From NCBI GenBank assembly GCA_902593405.1, contig CACJIB010000008.1, positions 1-46,325 on the forward strand: a DNA stretch of 46,325 bases, read 5' to 3'. Origin of the DNA: an uncultured Pelagibacteraceae bacterium. GTDB taxonomy: Bacteria > Pseudomonadota > Alphaproteobacteria > Pelagibacterales > Pelagibacteraceae. The notes below the pieces were generated by a model, which ran no database searches, was not told the DNA's origin, and worked only from the letters and a program-made list of their open reading frames with translations. Below, in pieces: positions 43,318 to 46,325 of this stretch (the stretch's first letter is position 1; each line of letters starts with the position of its first letter). A program made the position numbers and the translations under genes.

Positions 43318-43737
43318 ATGTATGGTCGAAAAGTTAAATTAAGATTTCTGTTTGTAGTAATAATCTTAATTACTTTAATTCTAACAACATTTTTGATTTT
43401 AAAATCATTAGAGGAAAATGTTGTATATTTTCAATCTCCTTCTGAAATAAAATCATTTTCTGAAATAGATAAGAGCAAAATAAGAGTTGGAGGAATGGTT
43501 AAAAAAAACTCTATTTCCATAAGTTCAAATGAAGTTAATTTTATAATTACTGACTTTAAAAATGAAATAAATGTTACTTACTCAGGGGCAGTACCAAATT
43601 TATTTGCTGAAGGAAAAGGGGTTGTTGCAGAAGGTTTTTTGAAAGACAGAAACTTTTTCTCTGCAACAAAAATTTTAGCTAAGCACGATGAAAATTATAT
43701 GCCACCAGAAGTAAAAGAAGCATTAGGAGAAAAATAA
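43318..43737 (+). CDS. ccmE: CcmE, periplasmic haem chaperone
   Basis: The 139-residue protein has an N-terminal membrane anchor (9-29), then an OB-fold: [61 protein letters not shown]. It ends with [14 protein letters not shown], where the His covalently binds haem and the HDENY motif is intact. CcmE receives haem from CcmC and delivers it to CcmF/H. Confidence 0.96.
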   Translation: MYGRKVKLRFLFVVIILITLILTTFLILKSLEENVVYFQSPSEIKSFSEIDKSKIRVGGMVKKNSISISSNEVNFIITDFKNEINVTYSGAVPNLFAEGKGVVAEGFLKDRNFFSATKILAKHDENYMPPEVKEALGEK

Positions 43738-43738
43738 A

Positions 43739-45613
43739 TTGATCTATAGTTTAATTGGATATTATTCATTAGTAATAGGATTAATTATTGGATTATCATT
43801 ATTTTATTTTTCATATAAAAATTTTAATAACTCAAACATATTAGATACCAAAATATTATCATTCACATTTTTACAATTATTTTTTGTTGTCATTAGTTTT
43901 TTGTGTTTGATTTTTTCTTTTGTTATTTCGGATTTTAGTAATGAAACAGTATTTAATAATTCTCACACTACCAAACCATTATTCTACAAAATAAGTGGAA
44001 CCTGGGGGAATCATGAAGGTAGTTTATTATTATGGTTACTTGTTTTAACGTTATTTATTTTCTTATTTCTAGTAAGGACTAAAAATCAACCAGTAAAATA
44101 CAAAATTTTAACTCTAGTTTTTCAACAAATAATAATAGTTGGTTTCTTTTTATTTTTAATCAAAACATCAAATCCATTTAATTACATTTTTCCAATACCT
44201 ACGGAAGGTCTTGGATTAAACCCAATTTTACAAGACCCCGCTTTAGCAATTCATCCACCTGTTTTATATTTAGGCTATGTTGGTTCCTCAATAATTTTTT
44301 CATCTGTTTTGGCAGCAACAAGTTTAAAAATTATTTCTACTAGTTGGGCATCGCATATAAAAAAATGGATCTTAATTTCATGGATATTTTTGACTTTAGG
44401 AATACTACTTGGATCAATTTGGGCTTATTACGAATTGGGCTGGGGAGGTTTTTGGTTTTGGGATCCAGTTGAGAATGTTTCTCTAATGCCGTGGCTTGCA
44501 TTAACCACTCTTTTACATTGTATTTTAGTATTAGAAAAAAAATCTATTTTAACTTCATGGGTAATAATTCTTTCTATTGCAACATTTACATTAAGTATGT
44601 GTGGAACATTTTTAGTAAGATCAGGAATATTAAATTCAGTTCATACATTTGCTAATGATCCTGAAAGGGGTTTATTTATTCTTATTTTTTTATTCATTTT
44701 GATTTTTTTATCTATTTTAATTTTTTTCTTTTTTCATAAAGATAATGACAGAAAATCTTATAGTTTTTTTTGGCTGAGCAAAGAAACTGCAATATTAATT
44801 AATAACTGGTTTATGATGTATTTCTTATCAGTTGTATTAATAGGTACCGTTTATCCAATTTTTTTAGATGTAGTTTCTTCTCAAAAAATATCTGTCGGAC
44901 CGCCATTTTATCATAAATTGATAATTCCATTTTTAATTCCATTTTTACTTATGATGGCGATTGGTCCAAAATTAAAATGGATCAAATCTCAATTAGAAGA
45001 CAAAATATATTTAGTTTCTTTTTTGATTATCTCAATTTTATTAGCATTTTTAATATTAAAAAATTTTAATCAAAATGTTTTAATAAATACAATTTTGATA
45101 TCGAGTGCTCTTTATTTATTCTTTATGACGCTGAGAGACTTTTTTGTAAAAAAATATAAAAGTATTTCACAAAATATCGCTCATTTTGGTTTTAGTATAT
45201 TAATTCTAAGTATTTTGTTTAACAATTTATTTGCAACTGAAATTATAACAAATCTTAAGGTTGGTGAAACTTTTGAAAATTCAAAAACAAAGATAGTATT
45301 TGAAAGTGTTGATCAGAAAAAAGAACAAAATTATAATGCTATTATTGCGAATTTTTCTATAAGTAATTTAAATGGTGAAGAGGATAGATTTTCGCCAGAG
45401 CTGAGAATTTATAATCAACCCGTAATTGCTACTAGTGAAGCTGATATTAAGACAACACTTATGTCAGATAAATTTATTGTAATTAATCTGGTTCAAAATC
45501 AAGATTTTTTCAACGTAAGATATCAAGTTAAACCATTTATGTTATGGATTTGGGTATCAGTAATTTTAATATCTTTTGCTGGCATTGTTAGTTTTTTACA
45601 AAAGAGATCATGA
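43739..45613 (+). CDS. ccmF: CcmF, cytochrome c haem lyase subunit
   Basis: CcmF attaches haem to apocytochrome c with CcmH/CcmI. The 624-residue protein has about 15 membrane segments. Conserved parts include ISGTWGNHEGSLLLWLL, LNPILQDPALAIHPPVLYLGYVG, the tryptophan-rich motif GWGGFWFWDPVENVSLMPWL, CGTFLVRSGILNSVHTFANDPERG and GTVYPIF, with the expected haem-ligating His residues. The start is TTG at 43739, one base after the ccmE stop; the next in-frame ATG lies far inside, so TTG is needed to keep the first helix. It overlaps ccmG by four bases. Confidence 0.95.
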   Translation: MIYSLIGYYSLVIGLIIGLSLFYFSYKNFNNSNILDTKILSFTFLQLFFVVISFLCLIFSFVISDFSNETVFNNSHTTKPLFYKISGTWGNHEGSLLLWLLVLTLFIFLFLVRTKNQPVKYKILTLVFQQIIIVGFFLFLIKTSNPFNYIFPIPTEGLGLNPILQDPALAIHPPVLYLGYVGSSIIFSSVLAATSLKIISTSWASHIKKWILISWIFLTLGILLGSIWAYYELGWGGFWFWDPVENVSLMPWLALTTLLHCILVLEKKSILTSWVIILSIATFTLSMCGTFLVRSGILNSVHTFANDPERGLFILIFLFILIFLSILIFFFFHKDNDRKSYSFFWLSKETAILINNWFMMYFLSVVLIGTVYPIFLDVVSSQKISVGPPFYHKLIIPFLIPFLLMMAIGPKLKWIKSQLEDKIYLVSFLIISILLAFLILKNFNQNVLINTILISSALYLFFMTLRDFFVKKYKSISQNIAHFGFSILILSILFNNLFATEIITNLKVGETFENSKTKIVFESVDQKKEQNYNAIIANFSISNLNGEEDRFSPELRIYNQPVIATSEADIKTTLMSDKFIVINLVQNQDFFNVRYQVKPFMLWIWVSVILISFAGIVSFLQKRS

Positions 45614-46128
45614 AAAATAAAATATTACCTTTCTCAGTTATTATTATTTTTGGAATAATATTTTTTATTTTTTACAAAGGTTTAGAAGACTCAAAAATAT
45701 ACACTCCAGATGTTAATACAAAAAAAGAGATACCAGTGTTTAATACGAAAGAATTTTTTTCTGGAGAAAATGTGAAATCATCAAGTATCTTTGAGTTAGA
45801 TAAGTTTTATTTATTAAATATTTGGTCATCTTGGTGTGTACCATGTCGACAAGAGCATCCTCTTTTGATGAATTTAAATTTAGAGAATAAATTAAATATT
45901 ATTGGGATGAATTATAAAGATAATTTAAATAATGCGGAAAATTTTTTAAAAGAATTAGGAAACCCTTATAAAGAAATCTATATTGATTTAGATGGTACAA
46001 TTGCAATTGAATGGGGAGCATATGGGGTTCCTGAATCATTTTTAATTTATAATAATGAAATTATTAAAAAATATATTGGACCTCTTAACCAAGAATTAAT
46101 TGATGAGATTAATTTATTGATAAAATGA
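45610..46128 (+). CDS. ccmG: CcmG/DsbE thiol:disulfide interchange protein
   Basis: The 172-residue membrane-anchored thioredoxin-like protein has an N-terminal helix (6-24), then FYLLNIWSSWCVPCRQEHP with the WCVPC redox site, NIIGMNYKDN, and the cis-Pro segment WGAYGVPESFLIYN. CcmG keeps the apocytochrome CXXCH cysteines and CcmH reduced for haem attachment. It overlaps ccmF and ccmH by four bases each (ATGA). Confidence 0.95.
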   Translation: MKNKILPFSVIIIFGIIFFIFYKGLEDSKIYTPDVNTKKEIPVFNTKEFFSGENVKSSSIFELDKFYLLNIWSSWCVPCRQEHPLLMNLNLENKLNIIGMNYKDNLNNAENFLKELGNPYKEIYIDLDGTIAIEWGAYGVPESFLIYNNEIIKKYIGPLNQELIDEINLLIK

Positions 46129-46325
46129 AAATTTTAAGATTTTTTTTAATTGTTATTATATTTTATACATCTAGTGCGCTTAAAGCTGACGAACTAGATA
46201 AAAGAAATAATATAACTAAAAACCTACGTTGCTTAGTTTGTCAAGGTCAGTCAATTTATGATTCTGACTCAGAGTTTGCAAATAGCTTGAAAATTTTAGT
46301 TGATAGAAAAATTGATGAAGGATTA
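46125..46325 (+). CDS. ccmH: CcmH, cytochrome c maturation thioredoxin-like subunit (partial)
   Basis: The first 67 codons are present and run off the window. A signal peptide (ILRFFLIVIIFYTSSALKA) is followed by RNNITKNLRCLVCQGQSIYDSDSEFA, containing the family's LRCxVCQ redox motif. CcmH reduces apocytochrome cysteines and joins CcmF in the haem lyase. The ATG overlaps the ccmG stop. Confidence 0.93.
   Translation, partial: MKILRFFLIVIIFYTSSALKADELDKRNNITKNLRCLVCQGQSIYDSDSEFANSLKILVDRKIDEGL

Noticed and set aside
1..46325. CRISPR arrays, insertion sequences, prophage genes, integrases
   Set aside because: No regularly spaced repeats, transposase or integrase motifs or terminal inverted repeats were seen; genes are housekeeping or small metabolic cassettes with uniform composition.

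Overview
The window is about 46 kb of very AT-rich (roughly 30% GC by eye), tightly packed bacterial chromosome. The order Tim44-like / Smr / hslU-hslV / hisB-hisH-hisA-hisF-hisE, alphaproteobacterial families such as DUF2794 and IalB, Lys/Asn/Ile-rich proteins, one-base and four-base gene overlaps and near-absent spacers all point to a streamlined marine alphaproteobacterium of the SAR11 / Pelagibacter type. This is an inference from content and order, not a database match. I see no mobile element, phage gene or CRISPR array, and no gene-free stretch longer than 300 bases; the longest, between hspQ and ccmC, is 179 bases.

Layout. 1-2.6 kb: the end of a Tim44-like gene broken by one extra A in a homopolymer, an Smr protein, and the HslVU protease. 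2.7-6.5 kb: histidine genes hisBHAFE followed by a HIT hydrolase and a GNAT acetyltransferase. 6.5-11.5 kb: lolA and ftsK, a UbiH-like monooxygenase, a Lon N-domain protein, tRNA-Gly(GCC) and a pterin carbinolamine dehydratase. 11.5-15.7 kb (minus strand): purH, a heparinase-like protein, rpe and a YggT-like membrane protein. 15.7-21.1 kb: a sodium/solute symporter with its DUF4212 small subunit, an unknown gene, and acetyl-CoA synthetase, a plausible acetate uptake and activation pair, then an EVE protein. 21.1-27.3 kb: FkbM methyltransferase and tsaD, diverging from hemC-hemD-mscS-yggT-folD and two small proteins. 27.4-32.7 kb: a haloacetate-dehalogenase-like hydrolase, a TauD-type oxygenase and an AEC carrier in a row, facing an MBL-fold hydrolase, a PQQ-type sugar dehydrogenase and an SDR. 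32.7-36.4 kb: two unusual photolyase-family genes bracketing DUF2256, a glutamine amidotransferase and a small membrane protein. 36.4-42.2 kb: PsiE-like, argG, IalB-like, aldo/keto reductase, BI-1, DUF2794, ispZ and hspQ. 42.2 kb to the end: the cytochrome c maturation operon ccmC-D-E-F-G-H, with ccmH running off the window.

The points most worth following are the frameshift in the first gene; a lysine-rich repeated tail on acetyl-CoA synthetase; an EF-hand-like loop in the symporter; a dehalogenase with the complete fluoroacetate-dehalogenase residue set beside an oxygenase and a carrier; two photolyase-family proteins with altered architecture; a 15-bp helix upstream of ccmC whose two mismatches are both G-U pairs when read as plus-strand RNA; and a heat-shock-type promoter candidate that would make hslV nearly leaderless.
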